Under the pieces are notes generated by a model. The model searched no databases and had not been told where the DNA came from. It saw only the letters and a program-made list of their open reading frames with translations. A stretch of DNA of 64,000 bases from UBA5314 sp040217815 (GTDB taxonomy: Bacteria; Bacillota; Syntrophomonadia; Syntrophomonadales; Syntrophomonadaceae), in NCBI GenBank assembly GCA_040217815.1, contig JBEHWI010000010.1, forward strand, positions 1 to 64,000, read 5' to 3'. Positions 34,681 to 43,339 of this stretch are shown in pieces (position 1 is the first letter of the stretch; each line of letters opens with the position of its first letter). Both the position numbers and the translations under genes were made by a program.

Positions 34681-35886
34681 ATGGGTATTAATGAAGTTGT
34701 TATCGTAAGTGCATGCAGGACTCCGATTGCCCGGTTTATGGGGAGCCTCAAGGACTTTAACGGAAAAGATCTGGCAATAATTGCCGGAAAAGAAGCGGTC
34801 AACCGGGCTGGTATTTCGGTTGACTTGATTGATGAAATCGTTATGGGACAGGTTTATCCGCATTTCCAGGGATCGCTGCCGGCCCGGCAGGTTGCCATGG
34901 CGATTGGATTGCCCATCCGCAGCAATGGCTGCAACATCAACCAGAACTGCGCTTCAGGCATGAGAGCTCTCGAAATTGCCTGCGATCACATAGCTCTGGG
35001 GAAAACGGACATCGGGCTGGTAATAGGGGTGGAGAGCATGACCAACGCCCCTTATATGCTGGGCAAAGCCAGAATGGGTTATCGCATGGGACCAGGCAGT
35101 ATGGAAGACGCCATGCTCTATGACGGCCTGGTTGATAAACTGGTACCAGGTCATATGGGGTTGACAGCCGAGAATGTGGCTGAGAAATACGGAATAACCC
35201 GTGAGGAATGTGACCAACTGGCCTTACTCAGCCATCAACGGGCAACTGCAGCCAATAAAAACGGCGTATTCAGTCGGGAAATAGTACCGGTGGAGATAAA
35301 GACTAAAAAGGGAAGTACCTATTTTGAAAATGATGAACATATGATCCCGGATGCCAATCTGGAGGCAATGGCCAAGCTGTCTCCAGCGTTTAAAAAGGGT
35401 GGTGTAGTTACCGCGGCCAATGCTTCGGGGATAAACGACGCCGCAGCGGCGGTGGTGGTAATGTCTAAGCAGAAAGCCCAGGAGCTGGGTATTAAACCCT
35501 TGCTGAAGATGATCACCATTGTATCTGAAGGAGTCGACCCCAAAGTAATGGGGCTGGGTCCGGCTGTTGCCATACCCAAAGCGCTTAATAAGGCCGGTCT
35601 TAAACTGAGCGATATCGAATACTGGGAGATAAATGAAGCCTTTGCTGCGCAGTTTATCGGTGTTGGCCGGATGCTGAAAGAAGAATTCGGCTTGGAAATA
35701 GACCCGGATAAAGTGAACCATAACGGCTCGGGAATCGGCCTCGGCCACCCGGTTGGCGCGACAGCCCTTAGAATAATCGTATCATTGTATTACGAAATGG
35801 AACGCCTGGACTTGACCCTCGGTGGGGCATCCTTGTGCGTGGGCGGCGGATCCGCTATGGCGTCGCTTTGGACCAGAAATATCTAA
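34681..35886 (+). CDS. acetyl-CoA acetyltransferase (thiolase)
   Basis: A 401-residue thiolase that condenses two acetyl-CoA or cleaves 3-ketoacyl-CoA. The nucleophilic C90 is in NQNCASGMRAL, the catalytic His in GIGLGHPVGATALR, and the second Cys in ASLCVGGGSAMA (usual form CIGGGQG). Length is standard. AGGGGG precedes ATG 34681. It is driven by a consensus sigma-54 promoter with distant activator sites, so expression probably depends on the PAS-AAA+-Fis protein encoded next door. It suits beta-oxidation or butyrate-type metabolism. Confidence 0.92.
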   Translation: MGINEVVIVSACRTPIARFMGSLKDFNGKDLAIIAGKEAVNRAGISVDLIDEIVMGQVYPHFQGSLPARQVAMAIGLPIRSNGCNINQNCASGMRALEIACDHIALGKTDIGLVIGVESMTNAPYMLGKARMGYRMGPGSMEDAMLYDGLVDKLVPGHMGLTAENVAEKYGITREECDQLALLSHQRATAANKNGVFSREIVPVEIKTKKGSTYFENDEHMIPDANLEAMAKLSPAFKKGGVVTAANASGINDAAAAVVVMSKQKAQELGIKPLLKMITIVSEGVDPKVMGLGPAVAIPKALNKAGLKLSDIEYWEINEAFAAQFIGVGRMLKEEFGLEIDPDKVNHNGSGIGLGHPVGATALRIIVSLYYEMERLDLTLGGASLCVGGGSAMASLWTRNI

Positions 35887-35998
35887 ACGTTTCAACAGGT
35901 TGCTTATGCATTGGTTGAGGCGCATTGGGGGACCAAATGAGCCCCCGGTACCGACCAGCTTAACGTTATAAATCGTGGAAATCCCCAGCATATATACT

Positions 35999-36028
35999 GG
36001 GCCGGCAGATAATGCCGGCCCCTTTTTT
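35999..36028 (+). terminator. Rho-independent terminator of the thiolase gene
   Basis: GGGCCGGCA (35999-36007) pairs with TGCCGGCCC (36013-36021) around a five-base loop, followed by CTTTTTT. It overlaps the 3' end of the convergent regulator gene by two bases. Confidence 0.85.
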
Positions 36029-37772
36029 AGTCAAGGAGATCGTATTTGCGCAGTTTGCGATAGAAGACCGATTTGTTGAGGCCCAGGAGTTTGGCCGCCT
36101 GCGACTTGTTGTTGTTGGTGGTTTTTAACATGCGCTCTATCAAGTCTTTTTCCATTTTTTCAATATTGTCGGCCAGAGACTGCTGATTAATTTCTTCCAG
36201 CGGTATCTCGGCAACGCCTGCCAATAGAGATGGAAAGTGATCGATGTCCAATTTGGCGGCTCGTTTCAAGGTGGCCAGGTTGATGGCCCTTTCTAAAAGG
36301 TTTTCCAGCTCCCTGACATTGCCCGGCCAGTGATAGCTTTGCAAGAGTTCCAGGGCCTTTTCCGATATTTGATAGACCCTGGTTTTAAGTTGCAGATTGA
36401 TTCTGGCCATTAAATCTTGAACCAAGGCAGGGATGTCAGCCATCCGCTCCCGCAAGGGAGGAATGTTGAGCCGTACTACATTAAGGCGGTAATACAAGTC
36501 TTCACGAAATTCTTTGTCAGCCACCATCTGTTCCAGGTTCCGGTTGCTGGCGGCAATTACCCTCACCCTAATAGCTATGGGGCTGGTTCCGCCGACTCTC
36601 TCAATAACCCTTTCCTGCAAAACCGAGAGCAGCTTGGTCTGCATATTGAGAGGCATGTCGCCGATTTCGTCTAAAAATATAGTCCCGCCTTTGGCCAGTT
36701 CAAACTTGCCGGGTTTGCCGCCTTTCTTGGCGCCTGTGAAGGCTCCTTCCTCATAGCCAAATAATTCGGATTCCAAGAGGTTCTCGGGAAGTGCGGCGCA
36801 GTTGACTCTGACGAAAGGACCTTCCCTCCCACTCCGATTGTGAATAGCCTGGGCGAACAATTCTTTGCCGGTTCCGCTTTCCCCGGTTATGAGTATGGTC
36901 GAGGAAGTGTGCGCCAGCTGCTCGGCCATGGATTTGAAAAAAAGAAATTCGTCGCTGACACCTATAAGGTCGTCAAAATGCCACCGGGCCTTGTAGAATT
37001 GCCGGAATTCCTCTTTGTAATAATTGAGTTCCTTTTCCGTCTCTAAAAGCTTGTTGACCAGACCTTTAGCCTGCGACATATCCAGGAATATGCTGCGGCC
37101 TACCGCTCCAGTTATTTCGCCATTTTTAATAATGGGAGTTCTGGTGATGATGGTGTCACGGCCGTTTATGGTCCAGGTGTCCACCGGGTGGATCTGGCCG
37201 GTGCGAAGTATTTCCGGGAGTTTGGAGTGGGGGGTTATCTCCAGAACGTGTCTGCCAACCACTTCTTCCTTTTTCATTTCCAGCAAGTCGAGGTAGGTCT
37301 GATTCATAAAGGTGATTATGCCGTCTTTGTCCACGATCACATATACCATGTGCGGACTCTGGACCAGGACTTCGGAAACCGTGGCATATTCCTTTTCTAT
37401 AGCATGAAGCTTTTTCATAAGGATTTTGGCTCCGGTCGAATCGAGGAAAATGGTCTGGCCGATAGCTCCGATAATCTTTCCGTCTCTTATTAATGGGTAG
37501 CGGGTTATGATGGTCTCACGGTCATTGACCGCCCACAGATCTATATTGTCTACATTTCCGGTCTTAATTGTTTCCGGAAGCCGGGAATGGGGTGTTATTT
37601 CAAGGATGTGCCTGCCTATGACCTCATCTTTGCTTTTGTTCAACCACTCCAGATAAGTCTGGCTCATAAAGCGAATGATAGCGTTGGCGTCTACAAGTAC
37701 GCAGGCCATGTGGGGATTATCCAGAATAGCTTCCGTAACTGTTGACAGATCGAAGATTGGGTCAGTAATCAT
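36027..37772 (-). CDS. sigma-54-dependent transcriptional activator (PAS-PAS-AAA+-Fis HTH)
   Basis: A 581-residue enhancer-binding protein. Two PAS domains (about 10-125 and 130-250; each with VGRHILEITPHS-like text) are followed by an AAA+ domain with Walker A GESGTGKE near 290 and the sigma-54-contacting loop GAFTGA near 342. Walker B is GTIFLDEIGDM, and a C-terminal Fis-type HTH (NNNKSQAAKLLGLNKSVFYRKLRKY) binds DNA. GGAAGGAA precedes ATG 37772. There is no receiver domain, so the PAS pair senses the signal directly. Its gene converges on a thiolase with a consensus sigma-54 promoter, the likely target. Confidence 0.9.
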   Translation of the reverse strand: MITDPIFDLSTVTEAILDNPHMACVLVDANAIIRFMSQTYLEWLNKSKDEVIGRHILEITPHSRLPETIKTGNVDNIDLWAVNDRETIITRYPLIRDGKIIGAIGQTIFLDSTGAKILMKKLHAIEKEYATVSEVLVQSPHMVYVIVDKDGIITFMNQTYLDLLEMKKEEVVGRHVLEITPHSKLPEILRTGQIHPVDTWTINGRDTIITRTPIIKNGEITGAVGRSIFLDMSQAKGLVNKLLETEKELNYYKEEFRQFYKARWHFDDLIGVSDEFLFFKSMAEQLAHTSSTILITGESGTGKELFAQAIHNRSGREGPFVRVNCAALPENLLESELFGYEEGAFTGAKKGGKPGKFELAKGGTIFLDEIGDMPLNMQTKLLSVLQERVIERVGGTSPIAIRVRVIAASNRNLEQMVADKEFREDLYYRLNVVRLNIPPLRERMADIPALVQDLMARINLQLKTRVYQISEKALELLQSYHWPGNVRELENLLERAINLATLKRAAKLDIDHFPSLLAGVAEIPLEEINQQSLADNIEKMEKDLIERMLKTTNNNKSQAAKLLGLNKSVFYRKLRKYDLLD

Positions 37773-37795
37773 TTACATTCATTCCTTCCCCTCAG

Positions 37796-37824
37796 AATAG
37801 ACTGGTATCGATACACCTTGTCAA
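37796..37824 (-). promoter_or_regulatory. Sigma-A promoter of the sigma-54 activator gene
   Basis: On the minus strand, TTGACA (37819-37824), a 17-base spacer, and TCTATT (37796-37801, four of six matches to TATAAT). It lies about 25-50 bases upstream of ATG 37772. Confidence 0.6.
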
Positions 37825-37988
37825 TCAATTCGTTTCCCAATCAGTACACACAATAAATTTTACACTATAAAAGGGTTGCAAAACGATCCTTTTGGTTGAT
37901 AAATGACCGTTGTGGATGGAATAAGACCAATATTTGAGCAGTATGCTCTATAATGAGACTAAACAGAGGTTTTAAAGGAGAGGTACTC

Positions 37989-38252
37989 ATGGCCAAGTAT
38001 GATCAGGCTGTGTGCCCCCGGTGCTTAAAAAAGAGTTTGATTGCGCTAGTCTATGGACAGCCGCGCTGGGATATATTCAGAGAGCAGGAAAAGGGCACGT
38101 GCAGGTTTGGCGGGTGCATGTTAAAACAAAACTCCAAACGCTGGGTCTGCACCGAATGCGGCGCCAAGGGCGACGATGAAGAGCTGAGCAGCTGTCAGAA
38201 CGACGATAAAAGTACCACGGGCACCACATATGCTCCCGTTAGTCGCAATTGA
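37989..38252 (+). CDS. small zinc-ribbon-like protein
   Basis: An 87-residue protein with two CxxC knuckles: CPRCLKKS near residue 8 and CTECGAKG near residue 53, plus a CRFGGC segment between them. A single zinc ribbon is likely. ATG 37989 is chosen since AAAGGAGAGG lies just upstream; the longer frame from 37953 lacks a ribosome site. The Ser/Thr-rich tail ends where palindromic element C begins, so the C-terminus may have been set by that insertion. Function unknown. Confidence 0.6.
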   Translation: MAKYDQAVCPRCLKKSLIALVYGQPRWDIFREQEKGTCRFGGCMLKQNSKRWVCTECGAKGDDEELSSCQNDDKSTTGTTYAPVSRN

Positions 38253-38454
38253 GGCTGCGAATAACTGCGTTGAGGGGCAGCCCTACTAAATCAACGTACT
38301 ACTGTACGCGTCAATCGTAGGACTGTCTTACCACAGGCACTTCAGATGTTCGCTATCGACTTACCAATAAGGTTGCGCGCCTTGCTCTTCGCAACCTTAA
38401 TAATATGCGGAGCGTAAATCGTGGTGCCTGGATGGTGCTTCCGTCGTCGCTCTG
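38252..38454. repeat. Palindromic intergenic element, copy C (about 203 bp, one end truncated)
   Basis: It lies in reverse orientation relative to copies A and B. Read on the minus strand it opens with CAGAGCG and shares CCATCCAGGCACCACGATTT with copy A, then carries GTACAGTAGTACGTTGATT and CAACGCAGTTATTCGC. It lacks the distal terminal repeat, ending near the stop of the zinc-ribbon gene. No coding potential seen. Confidence 0.7.
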
Positions 38455-38473
38455 ACAGTATCTTGAGAAACTG

Positions 38474-38499
38474 ATGCCGGGGTCCAAAGACCCCGGCAT
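38474..38499. terminator. GC-rich hairpin next to element C
   Basis: A perfect 11-base stem (ATGCCGGGGTC / GACCCCGGCAT) with a four-base CAAA loop. There is no clean T-run; it may still end transcription from the zinc-ribbon gene or from the small minus-strand gene at 38560. Confidence 0.5.
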
Positions 38500-38559
38500 T
38501 CTTGATTCCAATGTTCTACCGCACGCAGCATTGCGGCAGTTTGTGCCCATCCTGAACTC

Positions 38560-38664
38560 TTATACGAACGCTTTATAAATAGCCAAGCATCCGGTGCAGA
38601 AAATAGCCAGCATAATAAGGCCCAGGCAAGCGTAGGAAACCGCATTCCAGAAATTGAATTTCAC
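38560..38664 (-). CDS. 34-residue single-TM small protein
   Basis: A short gene: GTG 38664 with GGGAGG seven bases upstream, stop TAA at 38560. The product begins MKFNFWNAVSYACLG, has one hydrophobic helix (LIMLAIFCTGCLAIY) and a positive/aromatic end (KAFV). Good ribosome site and a clean TM pattern favour a real small membrane protein, possibly an accessory subunit. No family recognised. A hairpin at 38474-38499 lies downstream. Confidence 0.55.
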   Translation of the reverse strand: MKFNFWNAVSYACLGLIMLAIFCTGCLAIYKAFV

Positions 38665-38836
38665 CAGCAACCCTCCCTACAAGATATTATTACGTTTTTT
38701 ACCATTTCATTTATTATAACTAAGAAAACGAAAATAACATATCCCAATTTCATCTTTCTAACACCATAGCTTATCAACTTAATCTACAGCCGTCTACTGC
38801 CAGCTAAAACAAAAATAAAATTTTTGGTGATCCGAC

Positions 38837-38880
38837 TTGACAAGGGAAGTACTTTTTAAATAAACTATACCAAAAGGGTA
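38837..38880 (+). promoter_or_regulatory. Promoter and likely operator of the Rrf2 gene
   Basis: TTGACA (38837-38842), an 18-base spacer and TAAACT (38861-38866). Just downstream, TACC-N5-GGTA (38868-38880) forms an inverted repeat over the probable start site, a fitting place for autoregulation by Rrf2. Confidence 0.55.
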
Positions 38881-38903
38881 AACAATATATTGGGGAGCAA
38901 CTT

Positions 38904-39326
38904 ATGAATATTACGCAAGCGACTGATTACGCGTTTCGAGCGGTGCTTTACCTGGCCTCTCAACCGGCTGGAGAAATGGTTGAAGCGCAGTTCATAGCCC
39001 GGCAGCAAGTGGTGCCGATGCGGTTCCTGTTAAAAATAATGCCATCCCTGATCAAAGCCGGGATAGTCAAATCCCAGCGCGGTGTGGGAGGAGGATATGC
39101 CCTGGCCCGTCCGGCGGAGGAAATCAACCTTTTGGACGTTCTGGTAGCTATCGAAGGACCGATCTTCTTAAATCGCTGTTTGATTGACGAGTCCTATTGC
39201 AGCCGGCAGGCTGCCCCGGAATGTCTTGTCCACCAGGCTCTGGCGAATATTCAAAAGAGCCTGGAAAGTGATTTGGAAAGCTATAGCTTGGCCGATTTGC
39301 TGGGTTCACAGGATGAAGAAAGCTAA
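38904..39326 (+). CDS. Rrf2-family transcriptional regulator
   Basis: A 140-residue regulator. The N-terminal winged helix (TQATDYAFRAVLYLASQ ... FLLKIMPSLIKAGIVKSQRGVGGGYALARP) is typical of Rrf2/IscR/NsrR. Three later Cys (CLIDESYC, PECLV; about residues 93, 99 and 107) match the Fe-S cluster-binding Cys spacing of many Rrf2 regulators. GGGGAG precedes ATG 38904. It lies 127 bases upstream of rubrerythrin, so it is a good candidate oxygen- or redox-responsive controller of that gene. Confidence 0.85.
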   Translation: MNITQATDYAFRAVLYLASQPAGEMVEAQFIARQQVVPMRFLLKIMPSLIKAGIVKSQRGVGGGYALARPAEEINLLDVLVAIEGPIFLNRCLIDESYCSRQAAPECLVHQALANIQKSLESDLESYSLADLLGSQDEES

Positions 39327-39453
39327 AAAGCCCTCAAAGAAGATGTGATAGAAATGAATTTGACTGCAGGAGGTGGTTGAAAAACAACATTTTGAAATTA
39401 TCTACTTAAGTAACGTTAGTAATACATCATAACTATAAAAGGAGGTTATTTAT

Positions 39454-39948
39454 ATGGCGACTCAAGACAACTTACAGGCTGCTTTTGCAGGTGAATCCCA
39501 GGCCAACCGGAAGTATCTGGCCTTTTCCGAAAAAGCCAAAAAGGAGGGTTTTGACAAAGTCAGCCGTCTCTACCAGGCGGTGGCCGAAGCTGAAACCATC
39601 CATGCCTTGAAGCATTTTCAGGTCATGCAAGGGGTGGGCAGCACCCTTGATAATCTGACCGCAGCGGTAGCCGGTGAGCATCATGAATTTACCGAAATGT
39701 ATCCCGCTTTCATCACCGAGGCAAAAGCAGAAGGCAACCAGGCTGCCGAGTTTTCTTTTAACAATGCCAATGAAGCCGAAAAGGTTCATCACGAACTGTT
39801 TGAAAGAGCCCGCCAGGCTGTGTCTGGAGGCTCTGATTTCACAGCCGAACAGTTTTACCTTTGCCCGGTATGCGGCTGGGTTGGCGTAGAGGATCCGGGC
39901 CGATGCCCCATATGTGGTGCGCCCAGTTCCGCTTTCAAACAGTTCTAG
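39454..39948 (+). CDS. rbr: rubrerythrin
   Basis: A 164-residue non-heme iron peroxidase that removes H2O2 in anaerobes. The N-terminal four-helix ferritin-like domain has the di-iron ligand motifs (FAGESQANRKY; EAETIHALKH; EANEAEKVHHE-type pattern). The C-terminal rubredoxin-like ribbon (CPVCGWVG ... CPICGAP) carries two CxxC. AAAGGAGG precedes ATG 39454. It follows an Rrf2 regulator, which suggests redox control. A terminator follows at 39994. Confidence 0.92.
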   Translation: MATQDNLQAAFAGESQANRKYLAFSEKAKKEGFDKVSRLYQAVAEAETIHALKHFQVMQGVGSTLDNLTAAVAGEHHEFTEMYPAFITEAKAEGNQAAEFSFNNANEAEKVHHELFERARQAVSGGSDFTAEQFYLCPVCGWVGVEDPGRCPICGAPSSAFKQF

Positions 39949-39993
39949 GTTGGGGACGGTTAATATAACAATTTAATCAGAAGAGTAAAAAAT

Positions 39994-40042
39994 ACCGGGG
40001 ACGAAAGCAGCTGTCAAACAGGGCTTTTGTCTCTGGTTTTTC
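39994..40042 (+). terminator. Terminator after rubrerythrin
   Basis: A 15-base imperfect stem (ACCGGGGACGAAAGC with GCTTTTGTCTCTGGT, 12 of 15 paired) followed by TTTTTC. It separates rubrerythrin from the SLOG/TIR region. Confidence 0.7.
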
Positions 40043-40180
40043 AATTTAGCACGTAGAATATCAAACCGAATGTTTAGCAGGCTTTTAAAAAGGTTTTTTC
40101 CTTCAAAATCAAGAACAATGAAGATTAAAGTAAACATCCATCAGCAGAATGGTAATATTCATACTTGTGAGGACATTGCT

Positions 40181-41899
40181 ATGGTTGAAACCACCTTGAT
40201 TCCTATTGTAATAGGTGTTACCGGGCATCGCGATTTGCGTGAAGAAGATTATGGTCATCTTGAAAAAGCTATAAACGCGATCCTTGAAGAAATAATTGAG
40301 AGATACCCATCTACACCGTTGGTTTTACTTACACCTCTGGCCGAAGGAGCCGATCGTTTGGCCGCCCAAGCAGCTTTAAAACTGGGAATCCATCTAATCG
40401 CCCCCCTTCCAATGCCTGTAGAAGAATATATAAAGGATTTTAAGACCGAACGTTCGGTAAAGGATTTTGAAAATCTGTTGGCCCGGGTAGAGGAATACTA
40501 TGTATTACCTGCCCATGAAACCGGCGATAACCATAAAGACCTGGACAGGGTTGAAAGCTACACCCGCACGGGGGCCTATATCGTAAATCACAGCCAGATT
40601 TTAATAGCCCTGTGGGATGGAGTCGAGAACGGCTTGTTGGGCGGGACAGCCCACACCGTGAAGTGTAAACTTGAAGGCCTTAGTGAAAAGTACCGTCATT
40701 TTCACGGCTTCCTGGACTGCGTAGATCAGGGGCCGGTATATCATATAATGACACCGAGGGTTAGCAATCCTTCCACCGCTGAAGCCCCCTTTTCCTTAAA
40801 GAAACATTTTCCCAGGGTCTGGGAAGATGAAATGCAGGCATCAGAATACTATCATCAACTCTTAACCAGAATTGACACCTACAATAAAGAGCTGCTGATT
40901 CATATTCCCCATCTTACCCCCAAAGTCACCAGCAGCATGAACCAGGTCATTCCCGATGAAAAAGCGAAGAAGCTGCCTTCCCATCTCCTGGCGATTAGAG
41001 AGCAGTACGCTGCTGCCGATGTCCTGGCCCAGGTATTTCAACAAAAGCGGATAAGAACCATGAAAAACCTGTTTATCATAGGCATCTTGTCTTTATTTTT
41101 CTTCGAGTTATATGCGCATGTATTTCCACACACCCCATGGGTGTTGCTCTTTTATCCTGTAGTGATAGGAGTAGCTTTTGTTCAATTTAGAAAAGCCCAA
41201 AGAGGGCAATACCAGAATAAACATCTTGAATACCGCGCCCTGGCTGAGGGATTAAGGGTTCAATTGTTTTGGGAGATCATCGGCTTAGATGATCTGGTGG
41301 CTGATCATTATCTTCACCGGCAGCAAAGCGAAATGGGTTGGATTAGGTACGCACTCCGGACCTTATCCATCAGAAGAGGACTGCTTGGGAAATCTAACGA
41401 GCTCCCTGGCGGTGATATTAATAAATACAAGCTGGTTTTAGATTATTGGATTCAGGATCAGACAAGCTATTACAATTCAACATATCAAAAAAATGAAAAA
41501 AGTGAAAACAATCAGAGTCAATACTCAAAACGGATATTTATCGGGGGCCTGAGCTTCGCCTGCCTTTGGGTGCTAATAAATGGAATCTTCCCCAGCGCGC
41601 GGGTGCTTGAACTGGCTCATACGCCCGCCCTTATGATTATAGTACTTAGTGCCGCGGCTGCTGCCGCCCTGGAAGGCTATTCAGAAAAAATGGCCTTGCC
41701 CGAGCAAGTCAAACAATACTATCGAATGAGTTTACTCTTTGCCGAATGTAAGAATAAATATGTTTTATTGCTGGAGCAGAGAGATTTTGATAATGCCCGG
41801 AACCTGGTTCATGAGCTTGGTACAGAAGCGCTTCGCGAAAGCGGGGACTGGCTTATGATGCACCGCGAGCGCCCTATGAAAGTGCCGATCAGCGCGTAA
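40181..41899 (+). CDS. SLOG-domain membrane protein (SLATT-like four-TM)
   Basis: A 572-residue protein. The N-terminal SLOG/LOG-like Rossmann domain has GVTGHRDL near residue 13, LAEGADRLAAQAAL near 53 and a P-rich LIAPLPMPVEEY strand. SLOG domains bind nucleotide-derived ligands. Two TM pairs follow (about 297-335 and 452-500), then a C-terminal segment ending ESGDWLMMHRERP, as in SLATT-type effectors. ATG 40181 has GAGGA seven bases upstream; ATG 40070 is an alternative start lacking a ribosome site. First gene of the accessory cluster. Inference: the SLOG domain senses a TIR-made signal and the TM part perturbs the membrane. Confidence 0.75.
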   Translation: MVETTLIPIVIGVTGHRDLREEDYGHLEKAINAILEEIIERYPSTPLVLLTPLAEGADRLAAQAALKLGIHLIAPLPMPVEEYIKDFKTERSVKDFENLLARVEEYYVLPAHETGDNHKDLDRVESYTRTGAYIVNHSQILIALWDGVENGLLGGTAHTVKCKLEGLSEKYRHFHGFLDCVDQGPVYHIMTPRVSNPSTAEAPFSLKKHFPRVWEDEMQASEYYHQLLTRIDTYNKELLIHIPHLTPKVTSSMNQVIPDEKAKKLPSHLLAIREQYAAADVLAQVFQQKRIRTMKNLFIIGILSLFFFELYAHVFPHTPWVLLFYPVVIGVAFVQFRKAQRGQYQNKHLEYRALAEGLRVQLFWEIIGLDDLVADHYLHRQQSEMGWIRYALRTLSIRRGLLGKSNELPGGDINKYKLVLDYWIQDQTSYYNSTYQKNEKSENNQSQYSKRIFIGGLSFACLWVLINGIFPSARVLELAHTPALMIIVLSAAAAAALEGYSEKMALPEQVKQYYRMSLLFAECKNKYVLLLEQRDFDNARNLVHELGTEALRESGDWLMMHRERPMKVPISA

Positions 41900-42058
41900 G
41901 CTGCTGCATTGGTATCGAACAGGCTAATATACAGGCGTATGAGAAAAGCAACTTCTTCGGGTGCGTAAATTGAAAAGGCAGATAGGTAATCATTGGTGAT
42001 GTGAAGGAAATAAAATTTTAATCAAGAAAGACTATAGAAAACTGAAGAAAACTGAAGA

Positions 42059-42099
42059 AAACCTGTAAAGCATTACATATGTAATAGCCATGCAGGTTT
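42059..42099. promoter_or_regulatory. Nested palindrome upstream of the TIR-TPR gene
   Basis: AAACCTG (42059-42065) and CAGGTTT (42093-42099) flank ATTACATATGTAAT, a perfect 14-base palindrome (42072-42085). The preceding bases 42037-42060 hold a short tandem repeat of GAAAACTGAA. It may be an operator or a terminator/attenuator just before the TIR gene's ribosome site. Confidence 0.5.
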
Positions 42100-42126
42100 C
42101 ATGCGATTTGGGGGAGGAGATTAATT

Positions 42127-43275
42127 GTGGCTCATGATGTTTTCATTAGCTACTCCACTCATGACAAGCAAATAGCGGACGCTTTATGCGCGAAACTTGA
42201 AGCGGATAGGATCAGGTGCTGGATTGCGCCCAGAGATGTTCTGCCGGGGGTAGAATATGCAAAGGCTCTTGCACAAGCCATTACCGACAGCAAAATTCTG
42301 GTGCTGGTGTTGTCGGCCAGCTCAAACGAATCTAAACTTGTTTTGAGAGAAGTGGAGAGGGCTGTCAGCAGGGGGATTCCCATTTTGCCCTTTCGCATTG
42401 AAAATATAGAATTATCAGAATCCATGGAGTTCTATGTAAGCACTCAACATTGGCTGGATGCCTTGACACCTCCGCTGGAAATACACCTGGAAAAACTGGC
42501 TAAAACCATTCGAACGCTCTTACCAACAGAAGACCAGGAAGCGCTGTCTACCAAACCGGTTGAACATAAAATCGAGAATGCAATAAAAAAAGGCCGGGCC
42601 AGTTGGGCGTGGCCGGCAAATTTGAAACCTTCTTTTATCGGCCCTATTTTACTGATATTGGTAGTCGTTGTAGCAGGTTTATTTGGATATATATTGAGAA
42701 ATCCCGGGCAGAACATTACAACGGTTGAATCAGATAAAAAAGAGGCTAATTCAGACAAGAATATCGCAGATTTTGGTGGAGACAATACGGGCAAAAGCAC
42801 TCAACCTGATTCAAGTACCCAGGGCTCATCGACCGGTACGTCGGCAGCTGCAACGAATGGCGATAACCAGACAAATAAGCTGTATGAAAGCAGTGTACTG
42901 TGTAAACAAGCCCATGATTTATCAATCAATGGTGGTGATCCCATACAGATCCTGGATTTATGCAACAGGGCTATTCAGCTAAACCCATCTAATTATCGGG
43001 CGTATGAGATACGTGCCACGAACTATCAAACCATGAATCAGTTGAACGAAGCTCTTGCAGATGTAAGTACAGCAATTAGATTGGATCCTGGCGCGGGCAA
43101 TCACTACCTGCATCAAGGGCGAATCTACGTAGAAATGGGAAATAATTCAGCTGCCATTGAGTCATTTAGAAAAACGTTGGATATAGTCAGAGAGAACCCG
43201 GATGCATCAGGAGCAAACGATTATAAACAAAAGGCTGAGCAAGAGTTAAATCGTTTAGGAGTATCGGGATATTAA
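42127..43275 (+). CDS. TIR domain - TM - TPR protein
   Basis: A 382-residue protein. A TIR domain (residues 1-140) opens HDVFISYSTHD; its probable NAD-hydrolase Glu is E75 in LREVERA. One TM helix lies at about 170-190. A Ser/Thr/Asn-rich linker leads to two or three TPR motifs (about 255-382; LCNRAIQLNPSNYRAYEIRA; ALADVSTAIRLDPGAGNHYLHQGRIYVEMG). GTG 42127 has GGGGGAGGAG upstream. By topology the TIR faces one side of the membrane and the TPRs the other or loop back. TIR domains cleave NAD to make signals or to deplete it; here TPRs may sense partners. Confidence 0.85.
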   Translation: MAHDVFISYSTHDKQIADALCAKLEADRIRCWIAPRDVLPGVEYAKALAQAITDSKILVLVLSASSNESKLVLREVERAVSRGIPILPFRIENIELSESMEFYVSTQHWLDALTPPLEIHLEKLAKTIRTLLPTEDQEALSTKPVEHKIENAIKKGRASWAWPANLKPSFIGPILLILVVVVAGLFGYILRNPGQNITTVESDKKEANSDKNIADFGGDNTGKSTQPDSSTQGSSTGTSAAATNGDNQTNKLYESSVLCKQAHDLSINGGDPIQILDLCNRAIQLNPSNYRAYEIRATNYQTMNQLNEALADVSTAIRLDPGAGNHYLHQGRIYVEMGNNSAAIESFRKTLDIVRENPDASGANDYKQKAEQELNRLGVSGY

Positions 43276-43339
43276 TAACCAAGCTGTAGAATCAAACATA
43301 AGAAGACATTGTGGTAAGCAATCTTAGGGAGGTATATGA

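Noticed and set aside
35224..35748. A 174-residue frame antisense to the thiolase
   Set aside because: It shadows the thiolase codons; no motif or ribosome site.
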